Assembly: GCA_016793525.1 (NCBI GenBank)
Contig: JAEUJT010000473.1
Span: 1-6,706, forward strand
Origin: Archangium sp.
Lineage (GTDB): Bacteria; Myxococcota; Myxococcia; Myxococcales; Myxococcaceae
Direction: 5' to 3'
DNA: 6,706 bases
The translations under genes were made by a program, and so were the position numbers. The notes below the pieces were generated by a model. It was not told the DNA's origin. It was given only the letters and a program-made list of their open reading frames with translations, and ran no database searches. Positions 1 through 6,214 of the stretch are shown here, piece by piece; the stretch's first letter is position 1; the number at the start of each line of letters is the position of its first letter.

Positions 1-999
1 TGGTGGCCACAGCCGGGGCAACGAGACGCGACGTACCTGCACCAGTTCGACATCTCCCACCCCGACGGCGCGGTGTACGCGGGCTCGGGCGTCGTCGACG
101 GCTCCATCGTCGACCAGTTCTCGATGGACGAGTGGAACGGCCACTTCCGCGTGGCGACCACGGTTCAGAGCCGCGTGCCCGACACCCAGAACCCGCAGAA
201 CACCTGGGGCCGCATCGAGACCACGAACCGCGTGTCGGTGCTGCGCAACGTGAACGGCTCGCTCGATGTGGTTGGCCAGTCGGCCGAGCTCGCGCCCGGT
301 GAGCGCATCATGTCGAGCCGCTTCATCGAGGGGAAAGGCTTCGTGGTGACGTTCCGCCAGGTCGACCCGCTCTTCACCTTCGACCTCACCGACCCCACCA
401 ACGTGCGAAAGCTGGGCGAGCTGAAGATTCCCGGCTTCTCCACCTACCTGCACCCCATCGACGCCGACCACCTGCTCACCATCGGCACCTACGTGCCGGA
501 GCCGGTGAACGGGCAGCCGCAAGACTGGCGCGCGCGGGCGCTGCAGCTCGCCATCTTCGACGTGTCAGACATGGCGAACCCGCGGCAGACCTTCACCCAG
601 CTGGTGGGCACCGCGTACGGCTGGAGCGAGGCGCAGCACGAGCACAAGGCCTTCAACTACTTCCCGGCGAAGAAGCTGCTCGCGATTCCCTTCGCCAGCT
701 GGGAGTCAGACTGGTCGTCGGGCTCGAGCTACTGGAGCAGCTTCACCTCGGACCTGCGCGTCTTCGGCGTCGACGCGACCACCGGCTTCACGCCGCGCGG
801 CGCGGTCTCGATGCGCGACCTGTACCAGGTACACAACTACGGCAACTGGTCGTACTACTGGACTCCTGCTGTGCGCCGCTCGGTGATGGCCGACGACTAT
901 GTCTACGCCATCAGCGACGCGGGCCTGCGCGTGGCGCACATCAGCAACCTCTCTGCGCCGCTCGCGACCGCGCAGCTCGAGCGCTACATCGGCCGCTGA
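1..999 (+). CDS. Secreted beta-propeller domain protein, C-terminal part (5' truncated)
   Basis: The reading frame is open from the first base and ends at TGA 997-999, giving 332 residues; the true start lies left of the window. The sequence closely follows the family of secreted proteins with a C-terminal beta-propeller (Pfam Beta_propel, COG4880-like), known from archaea and myxobacteria. Visible hallmarks are QFSMDEWNGHFRVATT (residues 39-54), the GERI...RF...G.VVTFRQVDPL block (about 100-123), the IPGFSTYLHP motif (143-152), FDVSDMANP near 186, SEAQHEHKAF (209-218), and a late VRRSVM...YAISDAGL stretch before the end. These are blade-like repeats with aromatic and Asp-rich loops. The expected N-terminal signal peptide or lipobox is outside the window. 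GTG 73 is an internal Val codon, not a start, because strong family similarity continues upstream of it. The biochemical role of the family is not established; it is probably extracytoplasmic. It is unrelated in orientation to the next gene and is separated from it by a terminator. Confidence 0.9.
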   Translation, partial: WWPQPGQRDATYLHQFDISHPDGAVYAGSGVVDGSIVDQFSMDEWNGHFRVATTVQSRVPDTQNPQNTWGRIETTNRVSVLRNVNGSLDVVGQSAELAPGERIMSSRFIEGKGFVVTFRQVDPLFTFDLTDPTNVRKLGELKIPGFSTYLHPIDADHLLTIGTYVPEPVNGQPQDWRARALQLAIFDVSDMANPRQTFTQLVGTAYGWSEAQHEHKAFNYFPAKKLLAIPFASWESDWSSGSSYWSSFTSDLRVFGVDATTGFTPRGAVSMRDLYQVHNYGNWSYYWTPAVRRSVMADDYVYAISDAGLRVAHISNLSAPLATAQLERYIGR

Positions 1000-1022
1000 G
1001 CTTCACTCCCGGGTGCTGCACG

Positions 1023-1067
1023 GCGCGGAGGTCCCATCGAGGTCGGTGGGGCCTCCGTGCTGTTTTT
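1023..1067 (+). terminator. Rho-independent terminator after the beta-propeller gene
   Basis: Bases 1023-1036 pair with 1047-1060 to form a 14-bp stem, all G-C or A-T except two G-T wobbles, with a 10-nt loop. TG and then five T residues (1063-1067) follow at once, which is canonical for plus-strand termination 24 bp past the stop codon at 999. Read on the minus strand the same hairpin has no U-tract after it. It would therefore be at best a weak stop for the operon whose last stop codon is at 1075. Confidence 0.8.
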
Positions 1068-1074
1068 GCAGTTC

Positions 1075-2691
1075 TTAGCTGGGGACAACGGCGAGCTGCT
1101 TCTGGCCCATGGCGTCGTACTTCGCGGCGAGCGCGGCCTGCTCTTCGGGTGACGCGCCCGCATCACCGGCCAGCGCGACAAGCTCTTCGTTCTTCTTTTC
1201 GATGCGCGCCTCGGCCTGCTCCGGCGTCTCCGGGTCTTTCGGGGGCGGCGGGCCCTCTTGCACGGAGTACATGAGCTGCGCGGTGTCGATGGCGTCGAGC
1301 CGAGAGCGCGGCACGAGCCCCAGGTCGACCTGCTTCTTCACCCGGGTGTATTCGGCGTCGAGCTCGTCGTTGGTCATGCCGTCGAAATCGCGGGTGGCCA
1401 GCACGTCGGCATGTCGCAGCCGCAGCTCCTCGCGCACCGCCGGGTCGGTCTCGGCGTGGTACTGCGCCTTGAGCTGCTGGGCGATGGCCGGGTCGTAGAC
1501 GAACACCGGGGTGATGCCGTCGCTCGGCGGCGGCAGGTCTTCGTGCGCCGCGGCTTCGTATTCGGCCTCGTGTTCGGGGGGCTCCATCGCGTGGTCGAGC
1601 GCGTTTTCGACAACCCGGGCGGTGATCTTCTCGATCTTCGACGAGGCGAGCATCAACCCGAGCCCCAGCTTCAGCTTGCCGCCGAGCATCGCGTTGACCG
1701 ACAGCTTCTCCATCATGTCGCCCATCACCGCGCCGGCCATCTCGCTGACCTTCATCACGATGATGCCCTTGGCGAGGCCCTCGATGCCTTCTTCCTTCGT
1801 CTTCTTCGCCAACGTGTAGACCTTGGCGACGTCGATGTTCAGGTTCTTCAGGCGCGGGTCCTTCGCGTTCTCGAGCAGCTTGTCGAGCTTCTTGTCGGCG
1901 AACTCCAACGCCGTATCGAGGGCCATGTCTTTGGCGAACTGCTCTGGGCCTTTCTTCTTCAGGTCGGCCGCCATGCCGACCAACGGCGCCACCTTCAGGG
2001 CCGTCTTCATCAGCTTCCCGCTCGGCATGCCCGGCGTGCCGGCCGCTGACTCGGAGGTTTCATCAGCAGGCTCGAGCGCCTCGGGGTCGACCTCTTTGAC
2101 CTCTTCTTTCAATGGCGTGCCGAGCGCAGTGGGCACGGAGTTGGGGCCCCACTGCGAGCCGTCGAGGCCGAGGAGCGTGAGGGTGCAGTTCCCCCGGCTC
2201 AGCTTGTCGACGTAGATGACGCCGTCAGACACCTTGCCCTTGATGGGGTTGGCGCCGGGCGGGGTGAGCTCGTATTCGCCTTTCCACGGGTTGCCCTCTT
2301 CGTCTTCGACCTTGATCTCGATGTCGCTGAGCTCTTCGGCGGGGGCGTCGTCTTCGACGGGCGCTTCTTCGGCCCGGGGCCCCCACCCAAACGAGTGTTC
2401 GATCTCGTTCCACCGAACCTGGACCTGACCGCTGAGCAACCACTCGCGCAGCGCCTCGCGGGCATCTCGCAGCTCGGCTGGGGCGAGCGCCACGTCTTGG
2501 GCCACCAAGGCCAAAGCCTCGTTCGCGCCGTCGTCGTCGAGCTCGTTCACCACCTCGTCGAGGTCTTCGGCCGAGAGATGCCGCGGCGCCTGCTCGCTCG
2601 TGAAGGCCTCGGGCACCATCACGTCGTCGCCGGTGCGAAAGAAGATGAAGCGACGGGTGCTGAAACGGTTCCAGACGGTGATGGGGATCAT
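1075..2691 (-). CDS. Unknown 538-aa protein with small beta domain and long helical centre; LysM-operon partner, possible secretion cargo
   Basis: I do not recognise a named family for the whole protein. Start ATG 2691-2689 is chosen because it overlaps the TGA of the upstream LysM gene as ATGA and has an AAGGC Shine-Dalgarno about 8-9 nt upstream. The open frame extending to 2919 is just a shadow of the LysM gene, with an implausible Arg-rich translation. Visible layout: residues 1-105, a mixed region starting MIPITVWNRF with an acidic/helical stretch at 40-88; 121-183, a short beta module with the pattern G.y.L.pPG...kGkv.dG...v..l..GnCtltl.gLDGSqWG, which I relate by eye to the carboxypeptidase-regulatory-like modules of T6SS/VgrG-associated proteins; 190-225, an acidic linker; 226-368, Lys/Ala/Met-rich helices including a Gly-hydrophobic stretch at 303-350; 370-538, a charged, probably coiled-coil tail. 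No signal peptide. A role as effector, toxin carrier or structural cargo is inference only. Confidence 0.8.
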   Translation of the reverse strand: MIPITVWNRFSTRRFIFFRTGDDVMVPEAFTSEQAPRHLSAEDLDEVVNELDDDGANEALALVAQDVALAPAELRDAREALREWLLSGQVQVRWNEIEHSFGWGPRAEEAPVEDDAPAEELSDIEIKVEDEEGNPWKGEYELTPPGANPIKGKVSDGVIYVDKLSRGNCTLTLLGLDGSQWGPNSVPTALGTPLKEEVKEVDPEALEPADETSESAAGTPGMPSGKLMKTALKVAPLVGMAADLKKKGPEQFAKDMALDTALEFADKKLDKLLENAKDPRLKNLNIDVAKVYTLAKKTKEEGIEGLAKGIIVMKVSEMAGAVMGDMMEKLSVNAMLGGKLKLGLGLMLASSKIEKITARVVENALDHAMEPPEHEAEYEAAAHEDLPPPSDGITPVFVYDPAIAQQLKAQYHAETDPAVREELRLRHADVLATRDFDGMTNDELDAEYTRVKKQVDLGLVPRSRLDAIDTAQLMYSVQEGPPPPKDPETPEQAEARIEKKNEELVALAGDAGASPEEQAALAAKYDAMGQKQLAVVPS

Positions 2692-3329
2692 GTGCCGTAC
2701 GCCTTGATCAGCGCCTTCTCTGTGTCTGCGTCGAACTCGCCGGTCTGCGGCAGGCCCATGGTGAGCTGAAAGGTCTCGAGCGCCACCTTGAGCTGGTCGT
2801 CCCACTCGCCGGTGACCTCGACCTCGTACCCGAGGTTGGCGAGGCGGGTCTGCACGGCCGACGCGTCGTCGTCGTCGATGTCGGTGACCGGGTTGAGCGC
2901 GCCGAGGTTGAGCTCCCACTCCAGCCCGTCACACGACAGCTTCACCGCTTCGTGATGCACCGGCAGCGCCTCGTCGATTTCACCGTCGGCGGTGGTCGTG
3001 CCGTCGACCACCAGATCGCCCGCCTCGAGGTGAAACGGCTTGTCGGCGAGCGGCTTGCCGTCGCTCCCCTTGAGCACCAACCGCAGGTGCCGCTTCGGGC
3101 TGCGCACGACGATGGTGTGCGTCTTGCCGGTGGCGAGGTCGACCGACTTCGTCTTCAGGTCGGGAATGGAGATCTCATCACCCGGGTACAGCAGGTCGGG
3201 GTTCGGGCGCTTCTTGCGCAGCTCTTGGTTCGCCGGGTCGTTGTAGACGACCGTGTAATCGGGGAACCCGTAGCTCGCGGCGATGAGCGACAGGCACTCG
3301 CCCTGCTTCACGACGTGCGTTTGCGGCAT
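2688..3329 (-). CDS. LysM / Ig-like / peptidoglycan-binding domain protein
   Basis: A 213-residue protein. ATG 3329-3327 is preceded by GAGGAG with a 5-nt spacer, a strong ribosome site. Residues 4-56 form a LysM domain (HVVKQGECLSLIA at the start, YPGDEISIP at the end) with the insertion typical of one subgroup: GFPDY..VYNDPAN..L...RPNPDLLYPGD. Residues about 70-142 look like an Ig-like or carboxypeptidase-regulatory-like beta module, ending in a G-L-E-W-E-L-N-L-GALNPV segment. Residues 153-211 are a peptidoglycan_binding_1 helical domain (VQTRLANLGY...TGEWDDQLKVALETFQ...GLPQTGEFDADTEKAL). The order LysM, beta module, PGB-1 with this linker recurs in proteins encoded beside VgrG/PAAR genes in Myxococcota and other T6SS bacteria. 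It likely binds or docks at cell wall or spike proteins. It has no signal peptide, which fits cytoplasmic loading rather than Sec export. It is translationally coupled to the downstream 538-aa gene. Confidence 0.9.
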   Translation of the reverse strand: MPQTHVVKQGECLSLIAASYGFPDYTVVYNDPANQELRKKRPNPDLLYPGDEISIPDLKTKSVDLATGKTHTIVVRSPKRHLRLVLKGSDGKPLADKPFHLEAGDLVVDGTTTADGEIDEALPVHHEAVKLSCDGLEWELNLGALNPVTDIDDDDASAVQTRLANLGYEVEVTGEWDDQLKVALETFQLTMGLPQTGEFDADTEKALIKAYGT

Positions 3330-3334
3330 AGCGA

Positions 3335-3340
3335 CTCCTC
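3335..3340 (-). promoter_or_regulatory. Ribosome binding site of the LysM gene
   Basis: The minus strand reads GAGGAG followed by a 5-nt spacer and ATG at 3329. This supports the chosen start and predicts good translation of the first gene of the two-gene operon. Confidence 0.7.
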
Positions 3341-3368
3341 GAGAGACAGAACGCTAGCAGAAAGCCGG

Positions 3369-3396
3369 TTCCGCGCGTGCGCCGGAGCGCTACAGT
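3369..3396 (+). promoter_or_regulatory. Possible sigma-70-type promoter for the 498-aa gene
   Basis: A TACAGT hexamer (3391-3396, 4 of 6 matches to TATAAT) lies 21 nt before the start codon, with a poor TTCCGC (3369-3374) 16 nt upstream as a -35. It sits in the 88-bp divergent gap, which must also hold the promoter of the LysM operon on the other strand; I could not pick a convincing box for that one. The call rests on weak matches. Confidence 0.3.
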
Positions 3397-3403
3397 CGCC
3401 AGC

Positions 3404-3408
3404 GGAGG
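3404..3408 (+). promoter_or_regulatory. Ribosome binding site of the 498-aa gene
   Basis: GGAGG lies 9 nt before ATG 3418, a strong Shine-Dalgarno at acceptable spacing. It decides this start over the in-frame ATG codons at residues 27 and 41. Confidence 0.7.
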
Positions 3409-3417
3409 ACGCACCCC

Positions 3418-4914
3418 ATGGCCCCCAAAACAGCCGATGTGTCGGGCGGAGAGACAAACACCCTCTCCGCTGATCAACTCCCGACCATCGAGTTCATGGA
3501 CTTCGACCATTTCGCCAAGGCGCGCGACCTGACGAAGTCGATGCCTGAGGCGCTCAAGGCCAAATACGTGCTGCCACCGCTCGGCTACGCGGGCCTGTTC
3601 GATGTGCCGCTGCACCACACCGACACCGTCTTCCACTCGCTGGTGCGCCACCTGCAGACCATCAAGACCTACCTCAACACCGCGCTGGCCAAGAAAGACG
3701 CCAAGCTGCGCGTGACCGACCCGCAGCTGCTGACGAACATTCTGGCCGAAGGCACGATTCTCTATCTGCGCGGGCTGATGTGCGACAAAGACATGGTCCA
3801 CTTCTTCACGGCGTCGGGGGTGAGCGCGTACGTGTTGAAGAAGGGAGACGACAACAAGGTCAGCGAGCTGCTGCCAACCTGGTACAAATATAGCCCGGGC
3901 ATGGGCGAATTTCAGTCTGCCCTGATGGCCAACGCCGCGTATTTCACGTCGATGCTCACGAGCGTGCGAAACACGGTGACGCCGGGCAAGTGGGCCGCGC
4001 TCCCGCCCGAGGGCCAGTTCTTCTGGTGGACCGTTGAATACAATTCAAAACCGGCGGTCGTCGCGAACCGCATTCGCAGGCATGGCCTCGACGCGTACAC
4101 CCGCGGCTGGGCGGCGGAGTACACCAACGAAGAGCTCGTGCAGACCGACCAGAAGCCCGACCCCGCCAAGTTCAAGAAGCACGTCTTCTACAATGCCAGT
4201 TGGCGCACGGCGACCTTCGAGCTGCTCAACGCGGTCGCGCAGCTCGACCCCAACCCAGACCACGCCAAGCCAGAAGACAAACACGTTCTGGCGATGAAGA
4301 AGCTGCCCATCACCGAGGCGCTCGAGCTCGAGTCAAAACTATACAGTGAAATGAAGCAGAAAGACGAGCAAACCGCGCGGGCGGTGATGTACATGTTTCG
4401 AAGGCTCTCCAATGCGTGGGCGGCGTTTACGAAGAAGCGAGAGGGGAACCAGAACTACGCCAACAGCACCAAGGCCGCGTTCGACAAGGCCAAGCCGCTG
4501 GCCGACAAGCTGTCCTCGCACAACATGGAGGCGCGGGCGCACCTTGCGAAGCTCGCCGGTCCGAGAGGCGCGAAGCTCGCTCCACAGGCTCAGAAGATCC
4601 AAGCCGCGTACGCGCTGCTCAACGCGCAAGAAGGCGTGTCTCCGACCCACGGCCGGTCTCCGGCGCCCGTCGAGATCATGACCGAGGTCGAGTTCGAGCG
4701 GGAGTGGAAGACGCTCAACGCCATCGGCGCGCCGAGAATGCAGGCGGTGGCCAACACCGACGGCTACCGCGCGCTCAAGGAGCCCTTCGGCAAGGCCATT
4801 GACGACAAGGTGAAGGCGGCGGCGCTGGCCGCTGCCGCTGCTGCCGCCGAGGCCGACGACGAAGACGCGATGTTGGCGAAAGACTCCACCGTCGACCGCG
4901 ACAAGAACAACTGA
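3418..4914 (+). CDS. Hypothetical 498-aa protein, soluble, alpha-helical; function unknown
   Basis: I do not recognise this protein. ATG 3418 has GGAGG 9 nt upstream; TGA is 4912-4914. There is no signal peptide and no clear transmembrane helix, so it is likely cytoplasmic or exported by a non-Sec route. Residues 20-140 are rich in aromatic and hydrophobic positions (for example IEFMDFDHFAKARDL at 24-38 and a helical span 65-135). Residues 150-275 are Trp/Tyr-rich with conspicuous WW at 203-204 and repeated W-x-A motifs (WAALP, WAAEY, SWRTATFELL). Residues 300-405 are Lys/Ala/Glu-rich and probably helical or coiled coil. Residues 466-480 hold a poly-Ala run followed by an acidic segment. It is divergent from the LysM operon and convergent with the next minus-strand gene. 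It uses A/T-ending codons in places (about 4030-4055, 4330-4350) more than its neighbours. It could be cargo, a chaperone or unrelated; the sequence alone does not decide. Confidence 0.8.
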   Translation: MAPKTADVSGGETNTLSADQLPTIEFMDFDHFAKARDLTKSMPEALKAKYVLPPLGYAGLFDVPLHHTDTVFHSLVRHLQTIKTYLNTALAKKDAKLRVTDPQLLTNILAEGTILYLRGLMCDKDMVHFFTASGVSAYVLKKGDDNKVSELLPTWYKYSPGMGEFQSALMANAAYFTSMLTSVRNTVTPGKWAALPPEGQFFWWTVEYNSKPAVVANRIRRHGLDAYTRGWAAEYTNEELVQTDQKPDPAKFKKHVFYNASWRTATFELLNAVAQLDPNPDHAKPEDKHVLAMKKLPITEALELESKLYSEMKQKDEQTARAVMYMFRRLSNAWAAFTKKREGNQNYANSTKAAFDKAKPLADKLSSHNMEARAHLAKLAGPRGAKLAPQAQKIQAAYALLNAQEGVSPTHGRSPAPVEIMTEVEFEREWKTLNAIGAPRMQAVANTDGYRALKEPFGKAIDDKVKAAALAAAAAAAEADDEDAMLAKDSTVDRDKNN

Positions 4915-4917
4915 CGG

Positions 4918-5781
4918 CTACATGTCGAAGTTGTCGACGCAGGTCGCGAAGACGGGCGCCGAGACGAGCTCGCCGGCGAAGCGCGGCTGGCTGTGCTTGT
5001 CGAGCAGCGACAGCACCACCGAGCCCCACAGCTCGTACGGGCCGGCCTCGAGCTTGAGCTGCTTGTAGAAGATGAACGTGACGCCGTCTGTCGGCTTCAG
5101 GCCCAGCCCAGCCTCGGCGACGGTGGCGGCGAGCGGGTCGGTCTGGCTGTCTGAGTTGGCGACCGGGGTCACCTTGGTCAGCTCTTTGCGGCTCAGCGAG
5201 CTCACGTCGGTGCGCGCGGTGGTGCCGGTGGCGACGTCGCGGCGGCGGAAAAACACCGAGAAGTCGACCTGGTCTTGCTGCCAGCGCTCCTTCTGGGGCA
5301 CCCAGAAGCGCTCCGTGCCGATGTTGGTCAGCGTCAGGCCGATGAAGGTGGGTACGCGCTCTGTGAGGTCTTGCGGCTGCTCGAAGGTGAGGCGGGCGGC
5401 GAGCTGCGGGTGTTTGCGCGCCTGCTCGACGAGCTGCATCGCCAGCGTCTCCGCTTCAGAGAACATCGCGTCGTTGGTCTTGCGCGCCGAGCGCACGATG
5501 GGCCCGGCAGTGCCGTGGGTGATGGTGAAGCGCCGCACCACGTCGCCGAGCTCGGCCGGGGCCGCGTCGAACTCCCCGAGAAACGAGCGGCTCGTCACCA
5601 GCGAGAGGAACCGCGCGAGCTGCGCGTTGCTCAACGTCGTGGAATACAGCCCGATGCCTTGAGTGCGGTCGTCGTCGTTGGTGTGAACGCGCAGCTCCAC
5701 CAGGCCGGAGTCGTTCACCACCAACACCGTGGGGAAGTTCTCGGCCGCCGCGTTGGTGAAATATTCGATGCGGTAGAGCAT
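4918..5781 (-). CDS. Hypothetical 287-aa protein, two-part layout; function unknown
   Basis: ATG 5781-5779 starts MLYRIEYFTN; TAG is 4920-4918. This is the only sensible start: the frame stays open to 6471, but the upstream extension has no plausible start codon and its translation opposite the next genes is Arg/Pro-rich junk. A weak GGCGGA lies about 6 nt before ATG. Residues 1-125 look like a compact alpha/beta unit: IEYFTNAA, then beta-strand patterns with VVNDSGLVELRVHTN (21-35), the helix LSNAQLARFLSLV (50-62), FTITHGTAGPIV (85-96) and the helix EAETLAMQLVEQARKH (109-124). Residues 143-287 look like a beta sandwich, with PTFIGLTLTNIGTERFW (144-160), QVDFSVFFRR (171-180) and a late YELWGSVVLSLLDKH (249-263). 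No signal peptide or membrane segment. The stop codon lies 3 bp from the stop of the convergent 498-aa gene with no terminator between. I cannot name the family. Confidence 0.8.
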   Translation of the reverse strand: MLYRIEYFTNAAAENFPTVLVVNDSGLVELRVHTNDDDRTQGIGLYSTTLSNAQLARFLSLVTSRSFLGEFDAAPAELGDVVRRFTITHGTAGPIVRSARKTNDAMFSEAETLAMQLVEQARKHPQLAARLTFEQPQDLTERVPTFIGLTLTNIGTERFWVPQKERWQQDQVDFSVFFRRRDVATGTTARTDVSSLSRKELTKVTPVANSDSQTDPLAATVAEAGLGLKPTDGVTFIFYKQLKLEAGPYELWGSVVLSLLDKHSQPRFAGELVSAPVFATCVDNFDM

Positions 5782-5796
5782 GCGGATCCGCCACGG

Positions 5797-5802
5797 AGTG
5801 TA
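5797..5802 (-). promoter_or_regulatory. Possible -10 box for the 287-aa gene
   Basis: The minus strand reads CACATACACT, containing TACACT (4 of 6 to TATAAT) 15 nt before ATG 5781. No convincing -35 was found at 16-18 nt spacing, so this is weak. It lies in the 81-bp divergent gap shared with the His-rich gene. Confidence 0.25.
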
Positions 5803-5824
5803 TGTGAGAAATGGCCGTCGTCGT

Positions 5825-5852
5825 TTGCTTTCGACGCGCCACGCACTACAAG
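5825..5852 (+). promoter_or_regulatory. Possible promoter of the His-rich small gene, near-leaderless
   Basis: TTGCTT (5825-5830, 4 of 6 to TTGACA) and TACAAG (5847-5852, 4 of 6 to TATAAT) are separated by 16 nt. The -10 box ends only 10 nt before the GTG start at 5863, so transcription would begin at or just before the start codon. No Shine-Dalgarno is visible before that GTG, which agrees with leaderless translation. Weak hexamers limit confidence. Confidence 0.35.
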
Positions 5853-5862
5853 CCGCCCGTTT

Positions 5863-6138
5863 GTGAGCACCCGCGACCGGCGAGATTTCGCATGCATCGC
5901 CGCCGCGCTGCTGGCGTGGGCGCTGCTCGTCGCGCCGCTCATTCACCAGCTTGGGCACGCGCACGTTCACGCGCACGCGGCGCCCGCCTTGGAGCACCAC
6001 CAGGTCGCGCTGCAGACGCCCGTGGCGCCGCCGGAGATCCACCTCGTGCTGGTAGCGATGGCTGCCGAGCCCTCGGCGACACCGCACGAACCCGAGCTCT
6101 CGTGGATCCGCCGCGCCGAGCAGCCGCAAGGCCCCTAG
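5863..6138 (+). CDS. His-rich small membrane-anchored or secreted protein (possible metal-related)
   Basis: A 91-residue frame from GTG 5863 to TAG 6136-6138. The start is chosen because it puts basic residues (MSTRDRRD) directly before a hydrophobic helix (residues 9-27), as in a signal anchor or signal peptide. The frame is open far upstream, but that part is antisense to the 287-aa gene and to its promoter gap. After the helix comes a histidine cluster, H28, H32, H34, H36, H38, H45, H46, in an alternating H-A-H-x-H-A-H pattern, then a Pro/Glu-rich tail with no cysteines. Short proteins with one hydrophobic helix and a His cluster are common beside copper or other metal transport and TonB-dependent receptor genes in Proteobacteria and Myxococcota; metal binding here is inference. 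The next gene on the same strand starts 76 bp downstream and encodes an exported protein, so the two may form an operon. No Shine-Dalgarno is evident. Confidence 0.6.
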   Translation: MSTRDRRDFACIAAALLAWALLVAPLIHQLGHAHVHAHAAPALEHHQVALQTPVAPPEIHLVLVAMAAEPSATPHEPELSWIRRAEQPQGP

Positions 6139-6214
6139 CCCCTCGCGTCGGATCCGAAGCGAAGCGGTTCTCTTTTCTGGCGGCGTGCACCCGCACCCGC
6201 AGAGCGCGTTGCCC

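Noticed and set aside
1018..1067. Terminator hairpin as an equally strong minus-strand terminator
   Set aside because: On the minus strand the hairpin is followed by GCAGCACC with no U-tract, so only the plus-strand call is supported.
1258..2049. 263-residue plus-strand frame inside the 538-aa gene
   Set aside because: Antisense shadow with His/Val/Leu/Arg-rich, domain-free translation; the minus-strand frame has coherent domains and operon coupling.
2692..2919. 76-codon N-terminal extension of the 538-aa protein
   Set aside because: It lies in another frame over the end of the LysM gene, translates to Arg/Pro-rich low-complexity sequence, and the ATGA overlap gives a far better start at 2691.
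3178..3801. 207-residue minus-strand frame across the LysM gene start and the 498-aa gene
   Set aside because: It overlaps both supported genes and their intergenic gap and has no recognisable domain.
4798..4860. GC-rich triplet run coding poly-Ala as a microsatellite or regulatory repeat
   Set aside because: It uses mixed Ala codons (gcg, gct, gcc) and reads as an ordinary low-complexity linker in the 498-aa protein, not a uniform DNA repeat.
5275..5862. Upstream open part of the frame containing the His-rich protein
   Set aside because: It is antisense to the 287-aa gene; the signal-anchor pattern begins only at GTG 5863.
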